This document shows, piece after piece, positions 35,670-45,247 of a stretch of DNA of 64,000 nucleotides (position 1 is its first letter; each line of letters begins with the position of its first letter). The stretch spans positions 434,001 through 498,000 of the forward strand of contig NZ_PJBC01000065.1 of assembly GCF_002836515.1 (NCBI RefSeq), read 5' to 3'. Origin of the DNA: Pseudomonas sp. Choline-02u-1. Its GTDB lineage: Bacteria > Pseudomonadota > Gammaproteobacteria > Pseudomonadales > Pseudomonadaceae. A program made the position numbers and the translations under genes. The notes beneath the pieces were generated by a model. That model saw nothing but the letters and a program-made list of their open reading frames with translations. It was not told the DNA's origin and made no database searches.

Positions 35670-36158
35670 ATGCGTACCAACACCCAGACCAAACGTGAGC
35701 TGGACAAGATCGACCGCAACATCCTGCGAATCCTGCAGGCCGACGGGCGTATTTCGTTTACCGAGCTGGGGGAAAAGGTCGGCCTCTCCACCACCCCGTG
35801 CACCGAGCGCGTGCGGCGTCTGGAGCGCGAAGGGATCATCATGGGCTACAACGCCCGGCTCAATCCGCAGCATTTGAAGGGTAGCCTGCTGGTGTTCGTC
35901 GAGATCAGTCTCGACTACAAATCCGGCGACACATTCGAAGAATTCAGACGCGCGGTGCTGAAGCTGCCACATGTGCTGGAATGTCATTTGGTCTCAGGAG
36001 ATTTCGATTATCTGGTGAAGGCGCGGATTTCCGAGATGGCCTCGTACCGCAAATTGCTCGGCGACATTCTGTTGAAGCTGCCGCATGTGCGCGAGTCGAA
36101 GAGTTATATCGTGATGGAAGAGGTGAAAGAGAGCCTGTGCCTGCCGATTCCGGATTGA
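35670..36158 (+). CDS. lrp: Lrp/AsnC family regulator of D-alanine catabolism
   Basis: A 162-aa leucine-responsive-type regulator. HTH: LDKIDRNILRILQADGRISFTELGEKVGLSTTPCTERVRRLEREGII; C-terminal RAM/ACT domain with HLVSGDFDYLVKARI. ATG 35670 is preceded by ACGGAGGC. The matching P. aeruginosa protein (PA5308, also called DadR) turns on dadAX in response to L-alanine. A REP pair follows. Confidence 0.9.
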   Translation: MRTNTQTKRELDKIDRNILRILQADGRISFTELGEKVGLSTTPCTERVRRLEREGIIMGYNARLNPQHLKGSLLVFVEISLDYKSGDTFEEFRRAVLKLPHVLECHLVSGDFDYLVKARISEMASYRKLLGDILLKLPHVRESKSYIVMEEVKESLCLPIPD

Positions 36159-36167
36159 AATTTTGAA

Positions 36168-36244
36168 GATCAAAAGATCGCCGCCCTCGGCAGCCCTACA
36201 TTGCAACGCGTTTCTGTAGGAGCTGCCGAAGGCTGCGATCTTTT
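36168..36244. repeat. REP hairpin, 'gatcgcagcc' type
   Basis: Inverted arms with the left arm diverged (gatcgccgccctcggcagcc) and the right arm canonical (aggagctgccgaaggctgcgatc). It lies between convergent lrp and the YkgJ-type gene. Confidence 0.8.
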
Positions 36245-36596
36245 ACACCAATACCTGCCGGTTCGCCGCCATGTACTCGAAGATCTGCTTTTCCACCTTC
36301 GGATGTATCAACTCCAGCGGGCGCCGCTCGTTCGGGCACGGCAAGGTCTTGGTGGTACCGAAGAGTCGACAGATCAGCGGCCGCTCTTCATACACCGTGC
36401 AGCCATTGGGTCCCAGGTGCACACAGTTGAGCTCTTCGAGGGCCGCATCCTGCTCGGCGCGGGTCTTGCGCGGCAGCCGAGCCATCTCCTCTGGCGAAGT
36501 TGTCACCGGCCCGCAGCAGTCGTGGCAGCCCGGCACGCATTCGAACGTGGGGATCTGCTGACGCAGAGCGCGGATTTTCTGGCTGTTGCAGCTCAT
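36243..36596 (-). CDS. YkgJ family cysteine cluster protein
   Basis: A 117-aa protein with eight cysteines in the UPF0153/YkgJ pattern (CVPGCHDCCGPV, LNCVHLGPNGCTVYEERPLICRLFG), which fits a zinc or Fe-S site. The upstream frame reaches 36680, but MSCNSQK at 36596 is the usual start. No strong ribosome site is visible. Function unknown. Confidence 0.8.
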   Translation of the reverse strand: MSCNSQKIRALRQQIPTFECVPGCHDCCGPVTTSPEEMARLPRKTRAEQDAALEELNCVHLGPNGCTVYEERPLICRLFGTTKTLPCPNERRPLELIHPKVEKQIFEYMAANRQVLV

Positions 36597-36742
36597 CGAA
36601 ACAGTAACCACAGTGGCGGGCTGATGATTGTGCCGCAAAAGCCCGCATCCAGACACCGCAGCCCGACCGATGTTGCTCACGTTCGGGCGTGCGGCTTATG
36701 CTCCGTCAAATTTTTTCGACACTCAGCCGTTGGATGATGCCC

Positions 36743-38053
36743 ATGACCGCCCGCGCCCAGATCATCGCGAGCCAACCCCACGTTGCCTCTTACTACGCCG
36801 CCAGCAGCCTGCCGCAGCCTGACCATCCCGTGCTGCAAGGCGAGGTGGTGGCGGATGTCTGCGTGGTCGGCGGTGGCTTTTCCGGGCTGAATACCGCGCT
36901 GGAACTCGCCGAGCGCGGTTTCAGCGTGGTGTTGCTGGAAGCGCACAGGATCGGCTGGGGCGCCAGCGGTCGCAATGGCGGACAACTGATTCGCGGTGTC
37001 GGTCATGGCCTCGATCAGTTCGCCAATGTCATAGGCGCCGATGGCGTGCGCGAGATGAAGCTCATGGGCCTTGAAGCCGTGGAGATTGTGCGTCAGCGCG
37101 TTGAACGTTTCAGCATTGCCTGCGACTTGACGTGGGGCTACTGCGACCTCGCCAACAAGCCTTCCGATCTCGACGGTTTTGCCGAAGACGCCGAAGAGTT
37201 GCGCGGCCTCGGTTACCGCTACGAAACCCGCCTGTTGCAGGCCAGTGAAATGCACACGGTGGTCGGTTCCAAGCGCTATGTCGGCGGCTTGATCGACATG
37301 GGTTCCGGGCATCTGCACCCGCTGAATCTGGCGCTGGGCGAAGCGGCAGCAGCGCAGCAGTTGGGCGTGCAGTTGTTCGAGCGTTCGGCAGTGACCCGTA
37401 TCGATTACGGCCCCGAAGTAAAGGTGTACACGGCACATGGCTCGGTGCGGGCGAAGACCCTGGTGCTGGGCTGCAATGCCTATCTCAACGATCTGAATCC
37501 GCAATTGAGCGGCAAGGTTTTGCCCGCAGGCAGCTACATCATCGCCACCGAGCCGTTGAGCGAAGCTCAGGCCCACGACCTGCTGCCGCAGAACATGGCG
37601 GTCTGCGACCAGCGTGTCGCCCTGGATTATTACCGACTGTCAGCGGATCGACGCTTGTTGTTCGGCGGCGCCTGCCATTATTCGGGGCGCGATCCGAAAG
37701 ACATCGCCGCGTATATGCAGCCGAAGATGCTTGAGGTGTTTCCGCAACTCGCTGGGGTGAAGATCGATTATCAGTGGGGCGGGATGATTGGCATTGGCGC
37801 CAACCGCTTGCCGCAGATTGGCCGGCTCGCCGATCAGCCGAATGTGTATTACGCCCAGGCCTATTCCGGGCACGGCGTGAATGCCACCCACTTGGCGGGC
37901 AAGCTGTTGGCCGAGGCGATCAGCGGGCAACAGGGCGGCGGCTTTGATCTGTTCGCCAAGGTGCCGCACATCACCTTCCCCGGCGGCAAACATTTGCGCT
38001 CGCCGTTGTTGGCGTTGGGGATGTTATGGCATCGGCTGAAAGAGTTGGTCTGA
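36743..38053 (+). CDS. FAD-dependent oxidoreductase, PuuB-like
   Basis: A 436-aa DAO-type flavoprotein with the dinucleotide motif CVVGGGFSGLNTALELAERG, WGASGRNGGQ and the C-terminal GIGANRLPQIGRL...AYSGHGVN. It resembles gamma-glutamylputrescine oxidase (PuuB) and its PA5309 counterpart, so it may act on polyamines or their glutamyl conjugates; pauR and kauB nearby support that. ATG 36743 is chosen (GGATG 7 bp upstream); ATG 36734/36737 are alternatives. Confidence 0.82.
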   Translation: MTARAQIIASQPHVASYYAASSLPQPDHPVLQGEVVADVCVVGGGFSGLNTALELAERGFSVVLLEAHRIGWGASGRNGGQLIRGVGHGLDQFANVIGADGVREMKLMGLEAVEIVRQRVERFSIACDLTWGYCDLANKPSDLDGFAEDAEELRGLGYRYETRLLQASEMHTVVGSKRYVGGLIDMGSGHLHPLNLALGEAAAAQQLGVQLFERSAVTRIDYGPEVKVYTAHGSVRAKTLVLGCNAYLNDLNPQLSGKVLPAGSYIIATEPLSEAQAHDLLPQNMAVCDQRVALDYYRLSADRRLLFGGACHYSGRDPKDIAAYMQPKMLEVFPQLAGVKIDYQWGGMIGIGANRLPQIGRLADQPNVYYAQAYSGHGVNATHLAGKLLAEAISGQQGGGFDLFAKVPHITFPGGKHLRSPLLALGMLWHRLKELV

Positions 38054-38061
38054 CGAATCAG

Positions 38062-38092
38062 GATCGTTCCCACGCTCCGCGTGGGAACGATC
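38062..38092. repeat. short palindromic REP, 'gatcgttcccacgc' type
   Basis: A perfect 31-bp palindrome, GATCGTTCCCACGC-tcc-GCGTGGGAACGATC, follows the oxidoreductase stop by 8 bp. It can fold into a tight hairpin and separates convergent genes. Confidence 0.8.
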
Positions 38093-38100
38093 TGTGGTAT

Positions 38101-38343
38101 TCAGATCCGCCAAAATGGTTTCAACCCCTCCTCACGCGCCTGCTCCCGCGTCAGCCCGACATCCTTGAGCTGCTCCGCCGTCAATCCCAACAACGCCTTG
38201 CGCGTGTGCAGACGATGCCAGAACAGACCCCAGCGACTCAGGCCGGACGGTGCGTTGCGCAGCAGATTGCGCGCGTTGTCCTTCTGCCCTGCCGCCAGTT
38301 CCTGACTGTGTAACGTCAGCCGCACATCGCTCAAGCCGTTCAT
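38101..38343 (-). CDS. DUF1127 domain protein, 80 aa
   Basis: A small basic protein ending in the DUF1127/YjiS motif RKALLGLTAEQLKDVGLTREQAREEGLKPFWRI. Larger members of this group are involved in RNA turnover or phosphate/carbon control in alphaproteobacteria; the role here is unknown. The start MNGLSDVRLTL has GGAGC 7-8 bp upstream. Confidence 0.85.
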   Translation of the reverse strand: MNGLSDVRLTLHSQELAAGQKDNARNLLRNAPSGLSRWGLFWHRLHTRKALLGLTAEQLKDVGLTREQAREEGLKPFWRI

Positions 38344-38518
38344 TTTTGTTGCTCCTGTTTACTTGGGTAGCCAGAGATTCCATGATGCGGGGGCGGGCAA
38401 AACCGTTACAGACGCAACGAAGCTGTATTAAATCCATACAGATTCGTGGAATGGCTCACTGAATGAATGATTTTTTCCGCATCTGTACTGGTTTCCATCA
38501 AGACGCACCGAGGCCGCC

Positions 38519-39940
38519 ATGACTCTGTATGTAAACCTCGCCGAATTGCTCGGCACTCGCATCGAGCAAGGCTTTTATCGTCCCGGCGACCGCTTGCCGT
38601 CGGTGCGTGCCTTGAGCGTCGAACACGGCGTGAGCCTGAGCACCGTGCAGCAGGCCTATCGCGTGCTTGAAGACAGCGGTCTGGCCACGCCAAAACCCAA
38701 GTCCGGCTATTTCGTGCCGGTCGGTCGCGAGCTGCCGGAATTGCCTGCGATCGGCCGCCCGGCGCAGCGGCCAGTGGAAATTTCGCAGTGGGACCAAGTG
38801 CTGGAATTGATTCGCGCCGTGCCACGCAAAGACGTCGTGCAACTGGGGCGCGGCATGCCTGATGTTGGCTCGCCAACGATGAAACCGCTGCTGCGGGGAC
38901 TGGCGCGAATCAGCCGCCGGCAGGATATGCCCGGCCTGTATTACGACAATATTCATGGCAACCTCGAACTGCGCGAGCAGATCGCACGACTGATGCTCGA
39001 CTCCGGCTGTCAGTTGAGCCCCAGCGATCTGGTGATCACCACTGGCTGCCACGAAGCGCTGTCGACCAGCATCCACGCGATCTGTGAACCGGGCGACATC
39101 GTCGCGGTGGATTCGCCCAGCTTCCACGGCGCCATGCAGACCCTCAAAGGCCTGGGCATGAAAGCCCTGGAGATCCCCACCGACCCGCTCACCGGCATCA
39201 GCCTCGACGCGCTTGAACTGGCTCTGGAGCAATGGCCGATCAAGGCCATTCAGCTCACTCCCAACTGCAACAACCCCCTCGGTTACGTCATGCCCGAGTC
39301 GCGCAAACGCGCCTTGCTGACCCTGGCCCAGCGTTTCGACGTGGCCATCATCGAGGACGACGTGTATGGCGAATTGGCCTACACCTACCCGCGCCCGCGC
39401 ACGATCAAATCCTTCGACGAAGACGGCCGCGTGTTGCTCTGCAGCTCGTTCTCCAAGACCCTGGCGCCGGGGCTGCGCATCGGCTGGGTGGCGCCCGGCC
39501 GATATCTGGAGCGGGTGCTGCACATGAAATACATCAGCACCGGATCGACCGCACCGCAGCCGCAGATCGCGATTGCCGAGTTCATCAAGGCCGGCCATTT
39601 CGAGCCGCACCTGCGGCGCATGCGCATGCAGTACCAGCGCAATCGTGACGCGATGATCGACTGGGTGACCCGCTACTTTCCCGCCGGCACTCGCGCCAGT
39701 CGCCCGCAGGGCAGCTTCATGCTCTGGGTGGAACTGCCGGAGGGTTTCGACACCCTGAAACTGAATCGTGCGCTGCACGATCAGGGCGTACAGATTGCCG
39801 TCGGCAGCATCTTTTCCGCCTCGGGCAAATACCGCAATTGTTTGCGGATGAACTACGCTGCCAAGCCAACAGCGCAGATCGAAGAAGCGGTGCGCAAGGT
39901 CGGCGCTGCGGCAATCAAATTACTCGCTGAGGCCGACTGA
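38519..39940 (+). CDS. MocR-like PLP-dependent transcriptional regulator
   Basis: A 473-aa fusion: an N-terminal GntR winged helix (LAELLGTRIEQGFYRPGDRLPSVRALSVEHGVSLSTVQQAYRVLEDSGLATPKPKSGYFV) and a C-terminal aminotransferase-I domain with the PLP lysine in SSFSKTLAPGLRIGW, DDVYGEL and the Asn motif in TPNCNNPLGYV. MocR proteins sense PLP-bound amino compounds such as GABA and control adjacent genes. The target is unclear; the cls-like gene downstream is one candidate. Confidence 0.9.
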   Translation: MTLYVNLAELLGTRIEQGFYRPGDRLPSVRALSVEHGVSLSTVQQAYRVLEDSGLATPKPKSGYFVPVGRELPELPAIGRPAQRPVEISQWDQVLELIRAVPRKDVVQLGRGMPDVGSPTMKPLLRGLARISRRQDMPGLYYDNIHGNLELREQIARLMLDSGCQLSPSDLVITTGCHEALSTSIHAICEPGDIVAVDSPSFHGAMQTLKGLGMKALEIPTDPLTGISLDALELALEQWPIKAIQLTPNCNNPLGYVMPESRKRALLTLAQRFDVAIIEDDVYGELAYTYPRPRTIKSFDEDGRVLLCSSFSKTLAPGLRIGWVAPGRYLERVLHMKYISTGSTAPQPQIAIAEFIKAGHFEPHLRRMRMQYQRNRDAMIDWVTRYFPAGTRASRPQGSFMLWVELPEGFDTLKLNRALHDQGVQIAVGSIFSASGKYRNCLRMNYAAKPTAQIEEAVRKVGAAAIKLLAEAD

Positions 39941-40001
39941 CCTTTTTTGCGAGCCCGGCGTCAAAAATGCCGACCTCAACCGCCAACCGGAACGATCCTA
40001 C

Positions 40002-41570
40002 GTGAGCTTCAGACAGCCCCTACTCGCTTTACTGATACTCGCCTCGTTCCTCAGCGGCTGCGCCAGCCTTGATGTACCGCGCGAACCGAGCCAGGCCCTG
40101 CCGGCGTCGCAATCCAGCTTCGGCCGTTCAATTCAGGCTCAGGCCGCGCCCTACCAAGGGCAATCGGGGTTTCGCCTGCTCTCCGATAGCGGCGAGGCCT
40201 TTACCGCCCGGGCCGAGCTGATTCGCCATGCTCAGGTCAGCCTCGACTTGCAGTACTACATCGTCCATGACGGCATCAGCACGCGGATGCTGGTGGAGGA
40301 AGTGCTCAAGGCGGCCGACCGTGGCGTGCGCGTGCGCATCCTGCTCGATGACACCACCAGCGACGGCCTCGACCAGATCATCGCGACCCTGGCAGCGCAT
40401 CCGCAGATTCAGATCCGCCTGTTCAATCCATTGCACCTGGGGCGCAGCACCGGCGTAACACGCGCGGCCGGGCGACTGTTCAATCTGTCCGTGCAGCACC
40501 GGCGCATGCACAACAAGCTGTGGTTGGCGGACAACAGCGCTGCCATCGTCGGCGGGCGCAATCTGGGCGATGAATATTTCGACGCCGAACCCAATCTGAA
40601 TTTCACCGACATCGACATGCTCAGCATCGGCCCGGTCGCCGAGCAGCTCGGGCACAGTTTCGACCAGTACTGGAACAGCGCGCTGAGCAAGCCGATCGAG
40701 GAATTTCTCTCCAGCCAACCGACCGCCGCCGACCTGCAAAACACCCGCACGCGCCTGGAAGAGTCGCTGGAAGAAACCCGCAAGCAGAACCACGGGCTGT
40801 ATCAGCAGCTGATGAAATTCACCACCGATCCGCGCATGGACATCTGGCGCAAAGAGCTGATCTGGGCGTGGAATCAGGCCTTGTGGGATGCGCCGAGCAA
40901 GGTGCTGTCCAAAGGCGAGCCTGATCCCCACCTGCTGCTGACCACGCAACTGGCGCCGGAACTGACCGGTGTCAGCAAAGAGCTGATCATGATTTCCGCG
41001 TACTTCGTGCCCGGTCAGCCGGGGCTGGTCTACCTGACCGGGCGCGCCGATGCCGGGGTCTCCGTGAACCTGCTGACCAATTCGCTGGAGGCCACCGACG
41101 TGCCGGCGGTGCACGGCGGTTACGCGCCCTATCGCAAGGCTCTGCTTGAACACGGGGTGAAACTCTATGAACTGCGCCGCCAGCCTGGGGATAACTATGG
41201 CAGCGGCCCGCGGGTGTTCTACAGCAAGTCGTTTCGCGGTTCGGATTCCAGCCTGCACAGCAAGGCGATGATCTTCGACCGGCGCAAATCGTTTATCGGC
41301 TCGTTCAATTTTGACCCGCGCTCGGTGCTGTGGAACACCGAGGTCGGCGTGCTGGTCGACAGCCCGGAACTGGCCGAACACGTGCGCGCACTGGCGCTGC
41401 AAGGCATGGCGCCGACCCTGAGTTATCAGGCGAAACTGGAGGACGGCCAGGTCGTCTGGGTCACCGAAGACAACGGCCAGATGCACACGCTGACCAAGGA
41501 ACCGGGGAGCTGGTGGCGGCGCTTCAACTCGTGGTTCAGCACCAGCGTAGGCCTGGAGCGGATGCTGTAA
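40002..41570 (+). CDS. phospholipase D-family lipoprotein (ClsC-like)
   Basis: A 522-aa protein with a lipoprotein signal (LLALLILASFLSGC) and two HKD motifs: HNKLWLADNSAAIVGGRNLGDEY and HSKAMIFDRRKSFIGSFNFDPRS. This fits a cardiolipin synthase ClsC or a related phospholipase D in the envelope. It starts with GTG at 40002 with only GGAA as ribosome site. It follows the MocR gene by 61 bp. Confidence 0.88.
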   Translation: MSFRQPLLALLILASFLSGCASLDVPREPSQALPASQSSFGRSIQAQAAPYQGQSGFRLLSDSGEAFTARAELIRHAQVSLDLQYYIVHDGISTRMLVEEVLKAADRGVRVRILLDDTTSDGLDQIIATLAAHPQIQIRLFNPLHLGRSTGVTRAAGRLFNLSVQHRRMHNKLWLADNSAAIVGGRNLGDEYFDAEPNLNFTDIDMLSIGPVAEQLGHSFDQYWNSALSKPIEEFLSSQPTAADLQNTRTRLEESLEETRKQNHGLYQQLMKFTTDPRMDIWRKELIWAWNQALWDAPSKVLSKGEPDPHLLLTTQLAPELTGVSKELIMISAYFVPGQPGLVYLTGRADAGVSVNLLTNSLEATDVPAVHGGYAPYRKALLEHGVKLYELRRQPGDNYGSGPRVFYSKSFRGSDSSLHSKAMIFDRRKSFIGSFNFDPRSVLWNTEVGVLVDSPELAEHVRALALQGMAPTLSYQAKLEDGQVVWVTEDNGQMHTLTKEPGSWWRRFNSWFSTSVGLERML

Positions 41571-41580
41571 AAAGCAAAAA

Positions 41581-41655
41581 GATCGCAGCCTTCGGCAGCT
41601 CCTGCAGGGGATATGCATTCCTACTGCAGGAGCTGCCGAAGGCTGCGATCTTTTG
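41581..41655. repeat. REP hairpin, 'gatcgcagccttcggcagctcctgc' type
   Basis: Two inverted arms of 25 bp match exactly (41581-41605 and about 41627-41650), with CTTTTGC after the right arm. It lies between the convergent ClsC-like and MFS genes. Confidence 0.85.
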
Positions 41656-41658
41656 CTC

Positions 41659-42801
41659 TCAAGCAGTCTGCGTTGTGCCAAAGGCCCCCTGGCGCAACAA
41701 CAAAAGCACCAGGCCAAAAGCCCCGGCCGCCATCAACAGCGGCAATGCATGCCCGTTGATCCACTGACTGCCCGCCCCCGCCGCCAGTGGCCCGACCAGA
41801 CAGCCGACACCCCACAACTGGGCGATATGCGCATTGGCACGCACCAGCGCATCGTCTCGATAACGCTCGCCAATCAGAATCAGTGACAAGGTAAACAAGC
41901 CGCCGGCACTGGCGCCGAACACCACCCACAACGGCCAGATCAGCAGCGTGTCGAGCAACATCGGAATGGCCAGGCTCGACAGCATCAACACCACCGCGCA
42001 CCCGGCGAACAGCGTGCGCCGCGACAGATAATCGGCCAACGCGCCAATCGGCAATTGCAGCAGCGCATCGCCGACCACCACGGTGCTGACCATGGCCAGA
42101 GCGATTTCGGCGGTGAACCCCTGTTGCAGGCAATACACCGGCAGCAACGTCAGGATCATCGCCTCGAACGCGGCGAACAACGACACCGCCCAGGCAATCG
42201 CCGGCAACTCGCAGGCAAAGCCCCACAGATCGCCAAAGGTCACGCTGTTGGCCTCACTGCTCGGCGCGCCGCTGCGCCCCAACAGCAAGAAAGGCGAGAG
42301 CGTCAGCAGACCGACCCCGACCCAGAAACCGTAATCATGCTCGGTGCCAAGCGCCCCGAGCAGCAACGGGCCAGACAGTTGACTCAGCGCATAGCTGCTG
42401 CCATACAGCGCTACCAGACGTCCGCGCCACTGCTCGACCACCAGTTGATTGATCCAGCTCTCGCCGAGGATGAACACGATGGTCAGGATCACCCCGATCA
42501 GCAGGCGCAGCAGCAACCAGATCGGATAACTCGGCAGCAGCGCCAACAGGCCGATCGACAGTGCCCCGGCCCACAGGCACAGACGCATCAGGTTCGCCGT
42601 GCCGAAATACGCGGCGAGATGGCTGGAAATCTTCGCCCCCAGCAGCACACCGATTGCCGGCATGGCTGCCATCACACCGATGGCGAACGAGCCGTAGCCC
42701 CAGCCCTCCAGACGCAACGACACCAGCGGCATGCTGACCCCCAGGGCCAGGCCGACACTCAAGACAGACGCCAACACGGCGAAATACGTCGCCCACCGCA
42801 T
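41659..42801 (-). CDS. MFS transporter
   Basis: A 380-aa membrane protein with 12 predicted helices. The first half carries GSFAIGVMAAMPAIGVLLGAKISSHLAAYFG; the loop RSGAPSSEANSVTFGD divides the halves. It resembles YcaD/PA5311-type transporters of unknown substrate. ATG 42801 has AGGAGC 8 bp upstream, and the extension to 42837 enters the REP-rich leader. Confidence 0.85.
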   Translation of the reverse strand: MRWATYFAVLASVLSVGLALGVSMPLVSLRLEGWGYGSFAIGVMAAMPAIGVLLGAKISSHLAAYFGTANLMRLCLWAGALSIGLLALLPSYPIWLLLRLLIGVILTIVFILGESWINQLVVEQWRGRLVALYGSSYALSQLSGPLLLGALGTEHDYGFWVGVGLLTLSPFLLLGRSGAPSSEANSVTFGDLWGFACELPAIAWAVSLFAAFEAMILTLLPVYCLQQGFTAEIALAMVSTVVVGDALLQLPIGALADYLSRRTLFAGCAVVLMLSSLAIPMLLDTLLIWPLWVVFGASAGGLFTLSLILIGERYRDDALVRANAHIAQLWGVGCLVGPLAAGAGSQWINGHALPLLMAAGAFGLVLLLLRQGAFGTTQTA

Positions 42802-42845
42802 GTTCCACGCTCCTGTGGATTGTTTTATGTGCACCACAAAACCAG

Positions 42846-42935
42846 TGTGGGAGCGGGCTTGCTCGCGAATACGGTTTCACATCCAGCAGATCTGCTGACT
42901 GATAAACCGCCTTCGCGAGCAAGCCCGCTCCCACA
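42846..42935. repeat. REP pair, 'gcgagcaagcccgctcccac' type
   Basis: Inverted 23-bp arms at 42846-42868 and 42913-42935 match exactly the units at 431-521. It lies between the MFS gene and kauB, both on the minus strand. Confidence 0.85.
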
Positions 42936-42987
42936 GGGGATCTCTGTATGGTTCGGGAGCCTGAGCCAACCAGACTCCCTGATCAGC

Positions 42988-44481
42988 TTACAGCTTGATC
43001 CACGTCGCCTTCAGTTCGGTGTACTTGTCGAACGCATGCAGCGATTTGTCGCGACCGTTGCCCGACTGTTTGAAGCCACCGAACGGGGCGGTCATGTCGC
43101 CGCCATCGTACTGGTTGACCCACACGCTGCCGGCGCGCAGGGCCTTGGCGGTCAGATGCGCCTTGGAGATGTCCTGGGTCCATATCGCTGCGGCCAGGCC
43201 GTATGGCGTGTCGTTGGCGATCTGGATGGCTTCTTCGGCGCTATCGAAAGCGATCACCGACAACACCGGGCCGAAAATCTCTTCCTGGGCAATCTTCATC
43301 GCATTGCTCACACCATCAAAAATGGTTGGCTCGACGTAGGTGCCGCCGGTTTCCTGGAGGATGCGCTTGCCGCCGGCGACCAGTTTGGCACCATCGCTAT
43401 GGCCGGACTCGATGTACGACAGCACGGTGTTCATCTGCTGGGTATCGACCAGAGCGCCGACGTTGGTCGCCGGGTCGAGCGGATTGCCGGGCTTCCAGGT
43501 TTTCAGCGCTTCGATCACCATCGGCAGGAATTTGTCCTTGATCGAACGCTCGACCAGCAGACGCGAACCGGCGGTGCACACTTCGCCCTGGTTGAAAGCG
43601 ATGGCGCTGGCAGCGGATTCAGCGGCGGCCTGCAGGTCCGGCGCATCGGCGAAGACGATGTTCGGGCTCTTGCCACCGGCTTCCAGCCAGACACGCTTCA
43701 TGTTCGATTCGCCGGCGTAGACCATCAACTGCTTGGCAATCTTGGTCGAACCGGTAAACACCAGCGTATCGACATCATTGTGCAGACCCAGCGCCTTGCC
43801 GACAGTGTGGCCGTAGCCCGGCAGCACGTTGAGCACGCCTTTCGGAATCCCGGCTTCAACGGCCAGCGCAGCAATGCGGATGGCCGTCAGCGGCGATTTT
43901 TCCGACGGTTTGAGGATCACCGAGTTACCGGTCGACAGCGCCGGGCCGAGTTTCCAGCAGGCCATCATCAACGGGAAGTTCCACGGCACGATAGCGCCGA
44001 CCACCCCAACGGGCTCACGAGTCACCAGACCCAACTGGTCATGGGGGGTCGCGGCGACTTCGTCGTAGATCTTGTCGATCGCTTCACCGCTCCAGCTCAA
44101 CGCCTGCGCCGCGCCCGGCACGTCGATGTACAGCGAATCGCTGATCGGCTTGCCCATGTCGAGGGTTTCCAGCAGTGCCAGCTCTTCGGCATGCTGCTTG
44201 AGCAGGCTGGCGAAGCGGATCATGGTGGCTTTGCGTTTGGTCGGCGCCAGGCGCGACCAGACACCGGAATTGAACGTAGCACGGGCGTTTTCGACGGCAC
44301 AGTCAGCATCGGCGGCATCACAGCTGGCAATCTTGCCGAGCAGACGGCCATCGACCGGGCTGATGCATTCGAAAGTTTCACCGGAGACGGCGTCGGTGTA
44401 TTCGCCGTTCAGGAAGGCGCGGCCTTCGATTTTCAGATCGCGGGCGCGTTGTTCCCAGTCGGCACGAGTCAGGGTGGTCAT
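42988..44481 (-). CDS. kauB: aldehyde dehydrogenase of polyamine/arginine catabolism
   Basis: A 497-aa NAD(P)-dependent aldehyde dehydrogenase. The active-site Cys is in NQGEVCTAGSRL, the Glu in WLEAGGKSPNIV, and the nucleotide motif in FTGSTKIAKQL. It matches KauB/PauC/PuuC by length and position (PA5312) and would oxidise 4-guanidinobutyraldehyde, 4-aminobutyraldehyde or gamma-glutamyl-aminobutyraldehyde. It is likely repressed by PauR. A GAGGACACC site precedes the ATG. Confidence 0.9.
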   Translation of the reverse strand: MTTLTRADWEQRARDLKIEGRAFLNGEYTDAVSGETFECISPVDGRLLGKIASCDAADADCAVENARATFNSGVWSRLAPTKRKATMIRFASLLKQHAEELALLETLDMGKPISDSLYIDVPGAAQALSWSGEAIDKIYDEVAATPHDQLGLVTREPVGVVGAIVPWNFPLMMACWKLGPALSTGNSVILKPSEKSPLTAIRIAALAVEAGIPKGVLNVLPGYGHTVGKALGLHNDVDTLVFTGSTKIAKQLMVYAGESNMKRVWLEAGGKSPNIVFADAPDLQAAAESAASAIAFNQGEVCTAGSRLLVERSIKDKFLPMVIEALKTWKPGNPLDPATNVGALVDTQQMNTVLSYIESGHSDGAKLVAGGKRILQETGGTYVEPTIFDGVSNAMKIAQEEIFGPVLSVIAFDSAEEAIQIANDTPYGLAAAIWTQDISKAHLTAKALRAGSVWVNQYDGGDMTAPFGGFKQSGNGRDKSLHAFDKYTELKATWIKL

Positions 44482-44717
44482 TCGGGTGTCCTCCTCTTAT
44501 TGAATACGAGCACCGCAAGCACTGCGGCGCTGTTCAAGAATTCTGCCCGGCCAGCCTGCACTTTCGGCCCGAGGCACCCGCCACCCTAAACCAGCGACCG
44601 GGTTTGTTTCAATATATTTGACATAAGCTGGCCATACGGCCTTGCGGTGTTCATTTTAATAAACATAGACTTTGGGCCATTCCAGCCAACGCGCCGTCAT
44701 TAGCGGAGAAAACAACA

Positions 44718-45080
44718 ATGAACATCCAGAACGTCGTCGACATCAGCCTCGCCAGCAGCGAAGCCGAGCGCTATCGCCCGGACCCGGCGAAAGTGCTCAA
44801 AGGTGACCCTGAGCAGGCGGTGTTTCATCAATACGACAGCCCTTGCGGACAGATGGGCGTTGGCGTGTGGGAAGGCGCAGTAGGTCAGTGGACGGTGAAT
44901 TACACCGAGCATGAATACTGCGAGATTCTGCAGGGGGTTTCGGTATTGCGTGACAGCGATGGCAATGCCAAGACCTTACGGGTGGGCGATCGCTTTGTGA
45001 TTCCGGCTGGGTTTCGCGGGACCTGGGAAGTGCTGGAGGCTTGCCGCAAGATTTATGTGATTTTTGAACAAAAGGCCTGA
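44718..45080 (+). CDS. cupin domain protein, 120 aa
   Basis: A small single-domain cupin of the DUF861 group (VWEGAVGQWTVNYTEHEYCEILQGVSVLRDSDGNAKTLRVGDRFVIPAGFRGTWEVLE). The metal-binding His/Glu set is partly kept (TEHEYCEIL). It might bind a small amino or ureido compound. It is divergent from kauB, 236 bp apart, which suggests shared control with polyamine metabolism (inference). Confidence 0.85.
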   Translation: MNIQNVVDISLASSEAERYRPDPAKVLKGDPEQAVFHQYDSPCGQMGVGVWEGAVGQWTVNYTEHEYCEILQGVSVLRDSDGNAKTLRVGDRFVIPAGFRGTWEVLEACRKIYVIFEQKA

Positions 45081-45247
45081 TTCGACACAGGCGGTGACGA
45101 TAGCTACCAGACAGGTCAACGCCTTTTGTCGACCCGGATCCTTAACGATATAAATAACTACTGCACGTCGTCGTGGATTGTGCCGGATGCTGCAACCGGT
45201 CTCGAACAAAGAGACTCGACAGCATCAATCACAAGGAAGCGACTCCA

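Noticed and set aside
38498..39778. A 426-codon minus-strand frame over the MocR-like gene
   Set aside because: It is antisense to a gene with clear GntR and PLP motifs, and shows no motif of its own.
431..42935. Clustered repeats as a CRISPR array
   Set aside because: The repeats are inverted pairs scattered between genes, not direct repeats with regular spacers.
42055..44589. An 844-codon open frame on the plus strand
   Set aside because: It is antisense to the MFS transporter and kauB, and the protein shows shadow composition without known motifs.
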